Source: Aquitalea magnusonii (lineage in GTDB: Bacteria > Pseudomonadota > Gammaproteobacteria > Burkholderiales > Chromobacteriaceae). Taken from it: a DNA stretch of 64,000 bases. The notes beneath the pieces are model-generated. The model was given only the letters and a program-made list of their open reading frames with translations, was not told the origin of the DNA and made no database searches. Made by a program: the position numbers and the translations under genes. Shown piece by piece: positions 37,747 through 47,238 of the stretch (the first letter of the stretch is position 1; every line of letters begins with the position of its first letter). Where the stretch lies: the NCBI RefSeq assembly GCF_003202035.1, contig NZ_QJKC01000001.1, positions 223,406 to 287,405 on the forward strand, given 5' to 3'.

Positions 37747-38760
37747 ATGAAGCTGACACTGCTGATGCCCGGCCTGAGCTGGCTGGATGCCCATGACGGG
37801 GCCGAAGTTTGTCGCGGACTGGCGCTGCCTGCCTTGTCCATCCTGCTGGGACGCGGAAGCCGCCGCCCCCTGAGCAGTACCTTGAGCCAACTCTATCAAC
37901 AGCCGCTGGGCATGCCTGGCGCCAGCATCGCCAGCCAGCTGGCGCAACGCGCCGGACTGGGTGCAGGCCACTGGCTGCTGGCCGATCCGGTGCATGTGCG
38001 CATCGACCGTGACCGTGCCCTGCTGGCTGATGTCGGCGTGATGAGCATCTCCCAGCACGAAGCGGACGCCTTGCTGCTCAGCCTGAACCAGCATTTTGCC
38101 GAAGACGGCCTGCAATTCCATGCGCTGCAACCAGGCCGCTGGCTGCTGCAACTGCCAGAGGCCAGCCGCGCCAGCTTTACCCCACTGCCCGATGCCGTGG
38201 GCGAAAACGTCAACGAACATCTTCCCGCCGGTGAGCGTGGACTGCACTGGAACCGCCTGCTCAACGAGATGCAGATGCTGCTGTACATCCACCCACTGAA
38301 TGATGAGCGCGAGGCACGTGGTGAACTGGCGGTCAATAGCGTCTGGCTGTGGGGCGATGCCGTCGAGGCAGGGCGGGGTAGCGCCGTGGAGCGGCCGGAT
38401 CTTGTTCTGGCCGATGATGAGCTGCTGCAACTGCAGGCGACGGCAGCCGGACTGCCCTGCGACGCGGCCCCATACGCTTGCGAAGGCTTGCTGGCGGCTG
38501 CCGGCAAGAGCGAGCATGTGCTGCTGGTACAAGATGCCTTGCTGGCCGCGGCCCAGTACCGCGACGCCTGGGGCTGGCGCGAACAACTGCAACGCATGGA
38601 GCAGGACTGGTTCGCGCCCTTGCTGCAACTGCTCAAGCAGGGGCAGCTGCAGCAGCTGCGACTGCTGAGTCACGGCCCGGCCGGGTTCGAGTTAACCGTT
38701 TCCCGCCCTGCACTGTGGAAATTCTGGCAACGGCCGCAAGCGCCGGCAGCCCTGTACTGA
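37747..38760 (+). CDS. RpfE-type protein (phosphoglycerate mutase-like, unknown function)
   Basis: 337 aa. It begins MKLTLLMPGLSWLDAHDG and resembles proteins annotated as regulatory protein RpfE type or cofactor-independent phosphoglycerate mutase-like; in Xanthomonas rpfE also lies beside recJ, and here recJ follows seven bases later, which supports the assignment. Typical blocks are GENVNEHLPAGERGLHWNRLLNEMQMLLYIHPLNDEREARG. Its biochemical role is not known. Divergent from the M23 peptidase; the 190-bp gap must hold both promoters. Confidence 0.75.
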   Translation: MKLTLLMPGLSWLDAHDGAEVCRGLALPALSILLGRGSRRPLSSTLSQLYQQPLGMPGASIASQLAQRAGLGAGHWLLADPVHVRIDRDRALLADVGVMSISQHEADALLLSLNQHFAEDGLQFHALQPGRWLLQLPEASRASFTPLPDAVGENVNEHLPAGERGLHWNRLLNEMQMLLYIHPLNDEREARGELAVNSVWLWGDAVEAGRGSAVERPDLVLADDELLQLQATAAGLPCDAAPYACEGLLAAAGKSEHVLLVQDALLAAAQYRDAWGWREQLQRMEQDWFAPLLQLLKQGQLQQLRLLSHGPAGFELTVSRPALWKFWQRPQAPAALY

Positions 38761-38767
38761 GAACGCC

Positions 38768-40459
38768 ATGTCACGCATTGTTACCCGCAGTGTCTCTGCG
38801 CACGCCCATTCCGCCCTGGTCGCCCAGGGGCTGAGTCCACTGATGGCACGTCTGTATGCCGCCCGCGGCATTGCCGGCAGCGACGAGCTGGACTACACCC
38901 TCAAGGCCTTGCTGCCTTATCAGCAAATGAAAAACATCCAGGCCATGGCCCGACGGCTGGCCGACGCCATCGCCAGCGGCCAGCGCATGCTGGTGGTGGC
39001 CGATTACGATGCCGATGGTGCCACCGCCTGCTCGGTCGCGGTCAAGGGCCTGTCCATGCTGGGCGGCAAGGTGGACTTCATCGTGCCCAACCGCTTTGAG
39101 TACGGCTATGGCCTGACGCCGGAAATTGTCGAACTGGCCGCGCAAAGCCAGCCCGACATCATCGTCACCGTGGACAATGGCATTGCCAGCGTGGCCGGGG
39201 TAGAGCGGGCGCGTGCACTGGGCATCGAAGTATTGATTACCGACCATCACCTGCCGGGCGACACGCTGCCGCAGGCGCTGATCGTCAATCCCAACCAGCC
39301 CGGCTGCGAATTTCCCTCCAAGAATCTGGCCGGGGTGGGGGTGATGTTCTATGTCTTGATGGCCTTGCGTGCCGAGCAACGCCAGCGCGGCGTATACGCC
39401 GGCATGACCGAGCCGAATCTGGGTGAACTGCTCGACTATGTGGCGCTGGGCACGGTGGCTGATGTGGTCAGGCTGGACCAGAACAACCGCATCCTGGTGG
39501 AAAACGGCCTGCGTCGCATGCGCGCCGGCCGCATGGCACCGGGCATTGCCGCGCTATTTCGCATTGCCGGCCGCGCCCACTACAAGGCCAACACTTTTGA
39601 TTTGGGCTTTACCCTGGGGCCACGGCTGAATGCCGCCGGGCGGCTGGATGACATGAGTCTGGGCATTGCCTGCCTGCTGGCTGGCAATGAAAGCCAGGCC
39701 ATGACGCTGGCGCAGGAGCTGGACCGGCTTAACCGCGAGCGCCGTGTTATTGAACACGGCATGCAGGACGAAGCGCTGGCCGTGCTGGCCAGCATTGATC
39801 CGGCCGACCGCTACACGCTCACCTTGTACCGTGACGACTGGCATCAAGGGGTGGTGGGCATTGTGGCCTCGCGCCTGAAGGAACGCTTCCATCGCCCCTC
39901 CATTGTGTTCGCCCCCGGCGACGAAGGAGAAATCAAGGGTTCGGGCCGCTCCATTCCCGGCTTTCATCTGCGCGATGCGCTGGACCTGGTGTACAAGCGC
40001 CATCCCGGCCTGATCCTGAAATTTGGTGGCCATGCCATGGCAGCTGGCATGACGCTGGCAGAAGCACGTTTTGGCGAATTTCAGCAGGCCTTCGAACAGG
40101 TGGCGCGTGAACTGCTGGATGAAAACCAGCTGACCCGTACCATCGAGACCGATGGCGGACTGGATGCGCGCGAGCTGCATCTGCCCTTTGCCGAAGAACT
40201 GGCGGCCGAGGTCTGGGGACAGGGTTTTCCGGTTCCGTATTTTTACGACCGCTTTGCCGTGATGAGCCAGCGCGTGGTGGGAGACAAGCATCTGAAGCTG
40301 CGCATTGCCAAACAGGGGCAGGAATTCGACGCCATGCTGTTCAATCAGGTGGACTGGCTGCCGGACAATATCAATGCCGTCTACCAGCTGGTGGCGAATG
40401 AATGGCAGGGGCGCAAGGAGTTGCAGATTTATCTGCAGCACTGGGTGGCGGTGGAGTAA
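38768..40459 (+). CDS. recJ: Single-stranded-DNA-specific exonuclease RecJ
   Basis: 563 aa; 5'-3' ssDNA exonuclease for recombination and mismatch repair. DHH domain motifs: VVADYDADGATACSVAV, VTVDNGIAS, LITDHHLPGD and NPNQPGCEFPSKNLAGVGV. The DHHA1 motif is LKFGGHAMAAGMTLAE, preceded by GSGRSIPGFHLRDAL. A C-terminal OB-fold follows (residues about 455-560). It is close behind the RpfE-type gene, likely cotranscribed. Confidence 0.97.
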   Translation: MSRIVTRSVSAHAHSALVAQGLSPLMARLYAARGIAGSDELDYTLKALLPYQQMKNIQAMARRLADAIASGQRMLVVADYDADGATACSVAVKGLSMLGGKVDFIVPNRFEYGYGLTPEIVELAAQSQPDIIVTVDNGIASVAGVERARALGIEVLITDHHLPGDTLPQALIVNPNQPGCEFPSKNLAGVGVMFYVLMALRAEQRQRGVYAGMTEPNLGELLDYVALGTVADVVRLDQNNRILVENGLRRMRAGRMAPGIAALFRIAGRAHYKANTFDLGFTLGPRLNAAGRLDDMSLGIACLLAGNESQAMTLAQELDRLNRERRVIEHGMQDEALAVLASIDPADRYTLTLYRDDWHQGVVGIVASRLKERFHRPSIVFAPGDEGEIKGSGRSIPGFHLRDALDLVYKRHPGLILKFGGHAMAAGMTLAEARFGEFQQAFEQVARELLDENQLTRTIETDGGLDARELHLPFAEELAAEVWGQGFPVPYFYDRFAVMSQRVVGDKHLKLRIAKQGQEFDAMLFNQVDWLPDNINAVYQLVANEWQGRKELQIYLQHWVAVE

Positions 40460-40566
40460 GGCATCGTAATTAAGAAATTTCCTTGGGCATTCAAGGTCGT
40501 TGTTTGATTGAATTGCACGATAGCTACATTTATTGTTGAAATTTTTACAGTGAAAGAGGGTGCACT

Positions 40567-41547
40567 GTGTATAAAACAATAAAAATGCTATTGTATTTGC
40601 TGGCAATCTTTTTTACTGACTTTGCATATGCAGCCTGCACCACCAGTGCTGGCCCAGGAAAGATTCTGACTTTTACACTTTCCAATTACACCCCTCCCAG
40701 TTTTAATCCCACGGTAGCCATTGGCACCGTTCTTTACACTCAGACCCTGAATGTAAATGGTGCTGGAACCGTGAATTGTCCTGGCGGGGTGAGAAAATCC
40801 GTCTATCAAGGGGTGAGCACCTACGGCGCCTATAATGCGACCTACAACACCTATCCAACCAGCATTGACGGAATCGGCATCCGCATTGGCCCTGCTGGCA
40901 GTTTTTGGCCGGTGCTCCCTCCGGACAGAGGGAGTAATCCAACCATTACTTACTCCGCATTCAATATCCCCTTTGCCTTGATCAAGACCGGGCCCATCAC
41001 GGCCGGCGGCACCCTTAGCGGAGAAGTCGCTGGCATATGGGTTGAAAATTATGCCACTCAGGTTGTGACAATCAACTGGGCAGGTGCAGTGGTGGTACAG
41101 CCTGTGGTTCCGACTTGCACACCGGCCACTTCCTCAATGACGGTCAATTTTGGTAGTCACAGTGCCGCGTCTTTGGCGGGAATAGGTAGCACCACGCCAC
41201 CCTTGCCTTTTAATTTAACCTTGAACTGTGGCGGAGGGAGTGCCGGCTCCAATACCAGGGTTTACATTACACTGACCGACTTAAGCAACCCATCCAACAT
41301 CAGCAATACTCTTTCATTGAGCGCTGATTCCACCGCGAAGGGGCTGGGGATTCAGATTCAAAATAATGGGAAATTGATCAGTTACGGACCGGACTCCACT
41401 AGCGCCGGCAATACCGGTCAATGGTTTGCCGGATCGGCAATGAATGGCATTTTCAGCATTCCCCTTTCGGCAAATTATATAAGGACAGGCAGCATTGCCG
41501 CCGGGACAGCCAATGGCAAAGCAACATTCACGCTTAGTTATCGATAG
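40567..41547 (+). CDS. Fimbrial adhesin-like protein (two-domain, orphan)
   Basis: 326 aa, starting with GTG after a well-placed GAGGG. Signal peptide MYKTIKMLLYLLAIFFTDFAYA. The first half (residues 25-165) looks like a tip-adhesin lectin domain; the second half, starting at PTCTPATSSMTVNFGSHS, looks like a type 1 pilin domain with an Ig-like donor-strand fold, ending in the usual beta strand GKATFTLSYR. Such proteins need a chaperone and an usher, and neither is in the window. Base composition is more AT-rich than the neighbours, and it lies in an accessory patch, pointing to horizontal origin. Confidence 0.65.
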   Translation: MYKTIKMLLYLLAIFFTDFAYAACTTSAGPGKILTFTLSNYTPPSFNPTVAIGTVLYTQTLNVNGAGTVNCPGGVRKSVYQGVSTYGAYNATYNTYPTSIDGIGIRIGPAGSFWPVLPPDRGSNPTITYSAFNIPFALIKTGPITAGGTLSGEVAGIWVENYATQVVTINWAGAVVVQPVVPTCTPATSSMTVNFGSHSAASLAGIGSTTPPLPFNLTLNCGGGSAGSNTRVYITLTDLSNPSNISNTLSLSADSTAKGLGIQIQNNGKLISYGPDSTSAGNTGQWFAGSAMNGIFSIPLSANYIRTGSIAAGTANGKATFTLSYR

Positions 41548-41650
41548 GCTGATTGGTTTTGACATGGCTCCGGCTGAGGAATCAGCCTGAGGAATCTGCA
41601 GCAGCGATAGCTAGGCCATGGCGCAGCACGGTCGATGGTGGATGACGCAG

Positions 41651-41710
41651 CATTATTGGCAGCCCGCACATGGCGGTGGCGGCCATCCGGCCCACGGCGG
41701 AGAGTAAAGC
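41651..41710 (-). pseudogene. Relic of a gdhA 3'-end duplication
   Basis: These bases align without gaps to 42541-42600 inside gdhA (about 41 of the first 50 positions identical, including an 18-base identical block). In the gdhA frame it would read RGPDGRHRHVRAANNA against RGPDGRHSYVRGANIA in the intact gene. Similarity stops on both sides. The copy is in the same orientation, 890 bp away, and flanks the NlpC/P60-like gene. Confidence 0.6.
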
Positions 41711-41717
41711 GGCAAGG

Positions 41718-42425
41718 TTACTGGTAGCGTGGCTGCCCGATGGCCAGTTGGTCGTGATCGCGATAGTGGCTGCCCGGCCCCAGCGACCTGGCCCAGCCGG
41801 CCAGACTGCCATCCGGCAAGGTGTAGAGTCGGATGGTGCCGCGCCCAATACCGGTTTGCTGGCTGCCATCCTCGCGGTAGCGGGTGTCGCCTTTCCAATG
41901 GGGTCCCGACGAATCGATCACTTCCACAGCCCACTGCACAGTGCCATCGATTTGCGGCTTTTGTTGCGGGTTCAATAACTGTGGCAGGGCGTTGATGATC
42001 ATCACATGCCCGGTGTCTTTTTCATTCTGGTACTTGGCAGCAAAGATATCGCCCGGCTGCACCTGTCCGATTCCTGCGCGCCGGATAAATCCCTGACTGG
42101 CGGCGATGGCCTCGTAATAATTTTCTGCCTTGGGATAAGCCTTCCAGTGGCCATGCTGCACGGCAGTCAGTGCCTGACTGTTGAGGCGCTCGAACAGGGC
42201 ATCGATCAGGCCGCTGCAGTCGGTCTTGACTTCCGGCTCACTGACTCGGCCAAACAGTCCCCAATCACCCTTCCAGCGCACCCAGCCATTGTGCTGGTAA
42301 CTATTACGTGCCGGACTGACTTCCTCCAGCAGTTGACGGGCCAGCTGCAAATGAGGCGGGACTTCATCGGCAGCGGCCAGGGATGCATGCAGAATCAGCA
42401 ACAGGAACAGGAACAGGAAACGCAT
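41718..42425 (-). CDS. NlpC/P60-like secreted cysteine peptidase homologue
   Basis: 235 aa. Signal peptide MRFLFLFLLLILHASLAAA. The segment EVKTDCSGLIDALFERL carries the DCSG nucleophile motif, and GDIFAAKYQNEKDTGHVMIIN carries a GHV-type catalytic His, as in NlpC/P60 and related papain-like enzymes that cut cell-wall peptides. Length and motif order fit; the rest is not close to well-known members. No ribosome site is obvious. Direct repeats of gdhA coding sequence flank it, so it may have arrived by an insertion next to gdhA. Confidence 0.7.
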   Translation of the reverse strand: MRFLFLFLLLILHASLAAADEVPPHLQLARQLLEEVSPARNSYQHNGWVRWKGDWGLFGRVSEPEVKTDCSGLIDALFERLNSQALTAVQHGHWKAYPKAENYYEAIAASQGFIRRAGIGQVQPGDIFAAKYQNEKDTGHVMIINALPQLLNPQQKPQIDGTVQWAVEVIDSSGPHWKGDTRYREDGSQQTGIGRGTIRLYTLPDGSLAGWARSLGPGSHYRDHDQLAIGQPRYQ

Positions 42426-42490
42426 AAGGGGAATCGATGGAGCGGAATGCTGCATTATCACCGCAGGCGCTGCCACCGACCACCCCTGTG

Positions 42491-43828
42491 TTACAACACC
42501 CCTTGCGCCAGCATGGCATCCGCCACTTTGACAAAGCCGGCGATATTGGCACCGCGCACATAGCTGTGGCGGCCATCCGGCCCGCGGCCATGAGCCAGGC
42601 AAGCCTGGTGAATGCCCTGCATGATGGAGTGCAGGCGCGCATCCACCTCGCCATGACTCCAGTTCAACCGCGCGGCGTTCTGGCTCATCTCCAGGCCGGA
42701 GGTGGCCACGCCGCCGGCATTGCTGGCCTTGCCCGGGGCATACAGCACGCCAGCCTCCTCAAACAGCCGCACGGCTTCCAGCGTGGAAGGCATGTTTGCC
42801 CCCTCTGCCACGCAGCACACGCCATTGGCAATCAACTGGCGCGCATCAGCGGCATCCAGTTCATTCTGGGTGGCGCAGGGCAGGGCAACATCCACCGGCA
42901 CGGACCAGGGGCGGGTGCCAGCATGAAACGGTAGCCCCACGCGGGCCGCATAGTCGCTGACCCGACCATACAAATGGTTTTTCACCTCCATCAGCTCAGC
43001 CAGCTTTTCCGGGGTAAAACCGGCCTCGTCAATGACTGTGCCGCTGGAGTCGGACACCGTCAGTACCCTGGCGCCCAGCTCCATCGCCTTGGCCACCGCA
43101 TATTGCGCCACATTGCCGGAGCCAGACACGCTGATGCGCAAACCCTCCAGCGACAGGCCGCGCGTCTGCAGCATTTCCTGGGCGAAATACACCGTGCCAA
43201 AGCCGGTGGCTTCCGGGCGCATCAGCGAGCCGCCATAACTCAGCCCCTTGCCGGTAAACACGCAGTCCGCACGATTGTTCAGCTTCTTCACCATGCCGGC
43301 CATATAACCCACCTCGCGGCCACCGACACCGATATCACCCGCCGGCACATCGGTATCGGCACCGATATGACGTTGCAGTTCGCTGGCAAAGGCCTGACAG
43401 AAACGCATCACCTCGGCCGGGCTCTTGCCCTTGGGGTCGAAGTCGGCCCCACCCTTGGCCCCACCCATCGGCAGGGTGGTCAAGGCGTTTTTCAGGGTTT
43501 GCTCAAATGCCAGAAACTTCAGCACCGAGAGATTCACTGAAGGATGAAAGCGGATGCCACCCTTGTAAGGGCCAATGGCCATGCTGTGCTGGATCCGGTA
43601 GCCGCGATTCACTTGCACCCGCCCATGGTCGTCGCTCCAGCAGACCCGGAACATCACGATGCGCTCCGGTTCGACCAGTCGCTCCAGCAAAGAGTGCTCG
43701 GTATAACGCGGATGCTGCTGTAAAAAGGGCTCCAGGCTGGCGATGACCTCGCTTACCGCCTGCAAGTATTCCGGCTGGTCTGGGTTGCGGGCCTGGATGT
43801 GCTGTAAAAATGGCTGAAGACTGGGCAT
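42491..43828 (-). CDS. gdhA: NADP-specific glutamate dehydrogenase
   Basis: 445 aa, the usual length for the hexameric NADP-type enzyme; reductively aminates 2-oxoglutarate. The catalytic lysine is in LPMGGAKGGADFDPKGKS, the substrate-binding region GYRIQHSMAIGPYKGGIRFHPS, and the nucleotide-binding loop is VSGSGNVAQYAVAKAMELG. The N-terminus (MPSLQPFLQHIQARNPDQPEY) is complete. Divergent from rmuC, with a 265-bp AT-richer gap that should hold both promoters. Confidence 0.97.
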   Translation of the reverse strand: MPSLQPFLQHIQARNPDQPEYLQAVSEVIASLEPFLQQHPRYTEHSLLERLVEPERIVMFRVCWSDDHGRVQVNRGYRIQHSMAIGPYKGGIRFHPSVNLSVLKFLAFEQTLKNALTTLPMGGAKGGADFDPKGKSPAEVMRFCQAFASELQRHIGADTDVPAGDIGVGGREVGYMAGMVKKLNNRADCVFTGKGLSYGGSLMRPEATGFGTVYFAQEMLQTRGLSLEGLRISVSGSGNVAQYAVAKAMELGARVLTVSDSSGTVIDEAGFTPEKLAELMEVKNHLYGRVSDYAARVGLPFHAGTRPWSVPVDVALPCATQNELDAADARQLIANGVCCVAEGANMPSTLEAVRLFEEAGVLYAPGKASNAGGVATSGLEMSQNAARLNWSHGEVDARLHSIMQGIHQACLAHGRGPDGRHSYVRGANIAGFVKVADAMLAQGVL

Positions 43829-44093
43829 GATGAATGGCTTTGCAAGCAGTGGGTTTGAATGACGTTGCCGTGCAACGGCGGATGGCTATTTTGTCCCAGA
43901 ATTGCCGTGCGATTGCCTTGGCAGGCGACATTGGGAATATTCTGCGAGCGGAACGGAAATACAGCGTGCCTGATCAGAAATCCTCTGGCCGCGCATGCCC
44001 GGCCATGCAGCTTGCCGGCACGCCTCATGAATTGGTACGAAATCAAATAATCAGTTATGCTTGCCCGCAACCGACATGCTGCAGGAAGAACCG
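43829..44093. other. Divergent intergenic region between gdhA and rmuC
   Basis: No gene supported. Open frames here are short and overlap the start of rmuC. It presumably contains the gdhA and rmuC promoters; I could not pick a convincing -10/-35 pair. Confidence 0.4.
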
Positions 44094-45575
44094 ATGATTG
44101 AGTTGGCACTGGGTATATTGCTGGGCGCGACAAGCGGCCTGCTGCTGGCGCGTTACCAGCTACTACGCCGCCAGCAGCTGGAATACCAGCAATGGCTGCA
44201 GCGCGAAGCCACCTTGCAGGCACAGCTGCAGGCCGCGCAGGACAATTACGCACAGGCTGCACAACGCGAGGGCGCCTTGCAGCAAGAACTGGCCGGTTTG
44301 CGCCAGCAGTTGAACGAGGCGCAACAGCAAACCGCAGCACACTGGGCCAGCCGGCAGGAGCAGGCCAGGCAGCTGGAGCAACTGCGCAGCGAATGGCAGC
44401 AACAACAGCAGCAACTGCGCCAGTACGGCGAGGAAGTGGTGCGACTGGGCGGCCGGGAGCAGGAGCTGCAAACCCTGTTGCAACAGGAAAAACAGCAATC
44501 CGCTGAAAAACTGGCCTTGCTCAGCGAAGCGCGCGAAACGCTCGGCAACCAGTTCAAGGCATTGGCCAGCGACATCCTCGAAGAAAAGTCCAAACGGTTT
44601 ACCGAGCAGAACCAGCAAAACATCGGTGCCATGCTTGGCCCGCTGCACGAACGCATCCAGGGTTTTGGCAAGCTGGTGCAGGACACATATGACAAGGATT
44701 CCAAAGAGCGGCTGACGCTGGAGCATGAATTGCGTCGCCTGCAGGAGCTGAATACCCGGCTGAACCAGGACGCGGTGGCCCTGACCCAGGCACTGACCGG
44801 TGCCAGCAACAAGACCCAGGGCGGCTGGGGCGAAATGGTGCTGGAAAAGGTGCTGGAAACATCCGGCCTCAGCCGTGACCGCGAATACCGGGTACAGGTG
44901 TCGGATGTGGTGGAGACCGAAGATGGCCTCAAACGCTATCAGCCGGATGTGGTGATCGACCTGCCGGAAGGCAAGCAGCTGGTGGTTGATTCCAAGGTCA
45001 GCCTGAATGCCTATGTACGCTATGTGGCCAGCGATGACGCAGCCGTGCGCGAACAAGAGCTGAAGCTGCATGTGGCGGCCATCCGCCAGCATATCCGCAG
45101 CTTGTCGGAAAAGCGCTACCAGGACCTTTACCATCTCAATACCGTTGATTTCGTCTTCATGTTCATCCCGGTCGAGCCGGCTTACCTGCTGGCGGTACAG
45201 CATGACATGAGCCTGTTCAATGAGGCTTTCGAACGCCGCATCATGATCGTCGGCCCCAGCACCCTGCTGGCCACCCTGCGCACGGTGGCCAGCATCTGGC
45301 GCTACGAATACCAGAACCAGAATGCCCAGGAAATTGCCCGGCAGAGCGGTGCCATGTACGACAAGCTGGCTGGCTTTGTCGGCAATATGGAAAAGCTGGG
45401 CAAGCAGCTGGACAGCACTCGCGACACGTTTGGCGATGCAATGAGGCAACTCTCCAGCGGCCGCGGCAATTTGCTATCCAGTGCGGAAAGACTGCGCAAG
45501 ATGGGCATCAAACCCAACAAGCAGCTACCGGGGCACTTGCTGGACGCCGGCGCGGAAGAGGGGAGCGACGAGTGA
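44094..45575 (+). CDS. rmuC: DNA recombination protein RmuC
   Basis: 493 aa. A short membrane-like N-terminus (MIELALGILLGATSGLLLARY) is followed by a long Gln-rich coiled coil (about residues 25-160) and the PD-(D/E)XK-type RmuC nuclease-like domain: GGWGEMVLEKVLETSGL, YQPDVVIDLPEGKQLVVDSKVSL. RmuC limits DNA inversions at short inverted repeats in E. coli. AGGAAG precedes the ATG at 44094, which I prefer to the open frame start at 44061. Confidence 0.95.
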   Translation: MIELALGILLGATSGLLLARYQLLRRQQLEYQQWLQREATLQAQLQAAQDNYAQAAQREGALQQELAGLRQQLNEAQQQTAAHWASRQEQARQLEQLRSEWQQQQQQLRQYGEEVVRLGGREQELQTLLQQEKQQSAEKLALLSEARETLGNQFKALASDILEEKSKRFTEQNQQNIGAMLGPLHERIQGFGKLVQDTYDKDSKERLTLEHELRRLQELNTRLNQDAVALTQALTGASNKTQGGWGEMVLEKVLETSGLSRDREYRVQVSDVVETEDGLKRYQPDVVIDLPEGKQLVVDSKVSLNAYVRYVASDDAAVREQELKLHVAAIRQHIRSLSEKRYQDLYHLNTVDFVFMFIPVEPAYLLAVQHDMSLFNEAFERRIMIVGPSTLLATLRTVASIWRYEYQNQNAQEIARQSGAMYDKLAGFVGNMEKLGKQLDSTRDTFGDAMRQLSSGRGNLLSSAERLRKMGIKPNKQLPGHLLDAGAEEGSDE

Positions 45576-45728
45576 AGCGGCCGGCAGCAAAGAGCGAACA
45601 AACTCCGGGCCTGCCTGCTTGTCACAGACGGGGGATGAACAATGCCGCGCAAATGGTAAGATAGCGCCCGGCGAAACATGAAACAGGGTCGCCGCCTTGC
45701 GGCCCGCATTGATAACAGGAGTAACAGT

Positions 45729-45983
45729 ATGGTGTTCTTCAAGATCCCGATGCGCAATTCCAGCGAATGGGAAAAAATGTACGATTTCATCGTGGTGGAG
45801 ATGAAATCCGCCGACGAACTGGATGATGTGCTGTCCGCCACCCTGTACGACGTATTCGGCGAATTCGATGACGACCAGCCGGAACACTGGCAGCCGCAAC
45901 AGCTGACACTGGAACAAGCGCTGGCATCCGGCTGGCCGATTTTCAGCTACGCCATGTATCAGCGCGAAAAAGACATCGAATAA
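45729..45983 (+). CDS. Hypothetical 84-aa acidic protein
   Basis: An AGGAG seven bases before the ATG makes this a confident gene. The product is soluble and acidic (MYDFIVVEMKSADELDDVL, FGEFDDDQPEHWQPQQLT), with no recognised domain. It stands alone and ends at a strong terminator. Confidence 0.75.
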   Translation: MVFFKIPMRNSSEWEKMYDFIVVEMKSADELDDVLSATLYDVFGEFDDDQPEHWQPQQLTLEQALASGWPIFSYAMYQREKDIE

Positions 45984-46009
45984 GCCAGGCCCTTACGTCT
46001 GCCAAAGCA

Positions 46010-46036
46010 AAAGCCCTGATTGATCAGGGCTTTTTT
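46010..46036 (+). terminator. Bidirectional terminator
   Basis: AAGCCCTGAT / ATCAGGGCTT with a 2-base loop and T6; separates convergent genes. Confidence 0.93.
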
Positions 46037-46065
46037 GTTATTGCTCGGCACCGCAATGGCAGGTT

Positions 46066-47118
46066 TTAGGGGCAGGGATTGGGCATGCGGCTGTGAATGG
46101 CCTCCAGCTCCTGCAGCACGGTTTCATCCAGTGTCAGATGAATGCTGTCCAGGTTTTCCTGCAGCTGGGGCAGGGTGGTCGCACCAATGATATTGCTGGT
46201 GACGAAAGGACGGCTATTGACGAAGGCCAGCGCCATCTGGGCCGGGCTCAGGCCGTGGCGTTGCGCCAGTTCGACATAAGCCAGCGCCGCCAGCGCGGCA
46301 CCTTCACTGCTATAGCGGGTAAAGCGCTCGAACAGCGTCAGGCGCGCAGCGGCAGGGCGCGCGCCGTGCAGATACTTGCCGGACAGGACGCCAAAAGCCA
46401 GCGGCGAATACGCTAGCAGGCCAATGTTTTCGCGCCGGCTGAACTCGGACAAGCCGATCTCAAACAGCCGGTTGAGCAGGCTGTAAGGATTCTGGATGCT
46501 CACCACACGCGGCAAACCGAGATTTTCCGAGGCTTTCAGAAACTGGGCCAAGCCCCAGGGCGTTTCATTGGACAAGCCGATGGCACGGATTTTACCGGCA
46601 TCGATAAACTCCTTGAGAATGGCCAGTGTTTCCTCGATCGGCGTGCTGCCATCCGGATCGTCCTGCCAGGGGAAGCCAAGCGCACCAAAGTTATTGGCGG
46701 TGCGATCCGGCCAGTGCAGCTGATACAGATCCAGATAATCGGTTTGCAGGCGGCGCAGACTGTCATCCAGCGCCTGGGTCAGGTTCTTGCGGTCGAAGTG
46801 CGGCTTGCCATCCCGAAAGTGGCTTGGCCGCTTGGGGTCAGTCGCCGGACCCACAGCCTTGCTGGCCAGCACAATGCGCTCACGCAAACCGGATTTCTTC
46901 AGCCAGCTGCCGATATAGCTCTCGGTCAGTCCCTGGGTTTCCGGCCGTGGCGGTACCGGATACATCTCGGCAGCGTCGATCAGATTGACGCCGTGCGCCA
47001 GCGCCATATCGATCTGGCTGTGCGCTTCGGCTTCTGTATTTTGTTCACCCCAGGTCATGGTGCCCAGTGCGATTACACTGACCGAGACATCGGTATCGCC
47101 CAACTTGCGGTATTGCAT
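46066..47118 (-). CDS. Aldo/keto reductase (Tas-like)
   Basis: 350 aa NADPH-dependent TIM-barrel reductase. The catalytic tetrad is visible: Asp and Tyr in NLIDAAEMYPVPP, Lys in IVLASKAVGP and His in LYQLHWPDR. Long loop insertions place it near E. coli Tas (346 aa). The ATG ending at 47118 gives MQYRKLGDTDVSVSVIALGTMTWG, the typical start. It is the last chromosomal gene before the dif site and prophage. Confidence 0.93.
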   Translation of the reverse strand: MQYRKLGDTDVSVSVIALGTMTWGEQNTEAEAHSQIDMALAHGVNLIDAAEMYPVPPRPETQGLTESYIGSWLKKSGLRERIVLASKAVGPATDPKRPSHFRDGKPHFDRKNLTQALDDSLRRLQTDYLDLYQLHWPDRTANNFGALGFPWQDDPDGSTPIEETLAILKEFIDAGKIRAIGLSNETPWGLAQFLKASENLGLPRVVSIQNPYSLLNRLFEIGLSEFSRRENIGLLAYSPLAFGVLSGKYLHGARPAAARLTLFERFTRYSSEGAALAALAYVELAQRHGLSPAQMALAFVNSRPFVTSNIIGATTLPQLQENLDSIHLTLDETVLQELEAIHSRMPNPCP

Positions 47119-47238
47119 GATGCTTGTCTTTCTGTGCGGGTGGGTCAAGCCAGCTATGGTAGCGGGCCACAAGCCGGGTGAGAAGCCGGACATGACCACG
47201 GCAAGAACATGGTTTGGCTTTATGCCGTGGTTTACATG

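Noticed and set aside
44163..45449. Leu/Gln-rich minus frame over rmuC
   Set aside because: The complement of a Gln-rich coiled coil produces this composition; no gene signals.
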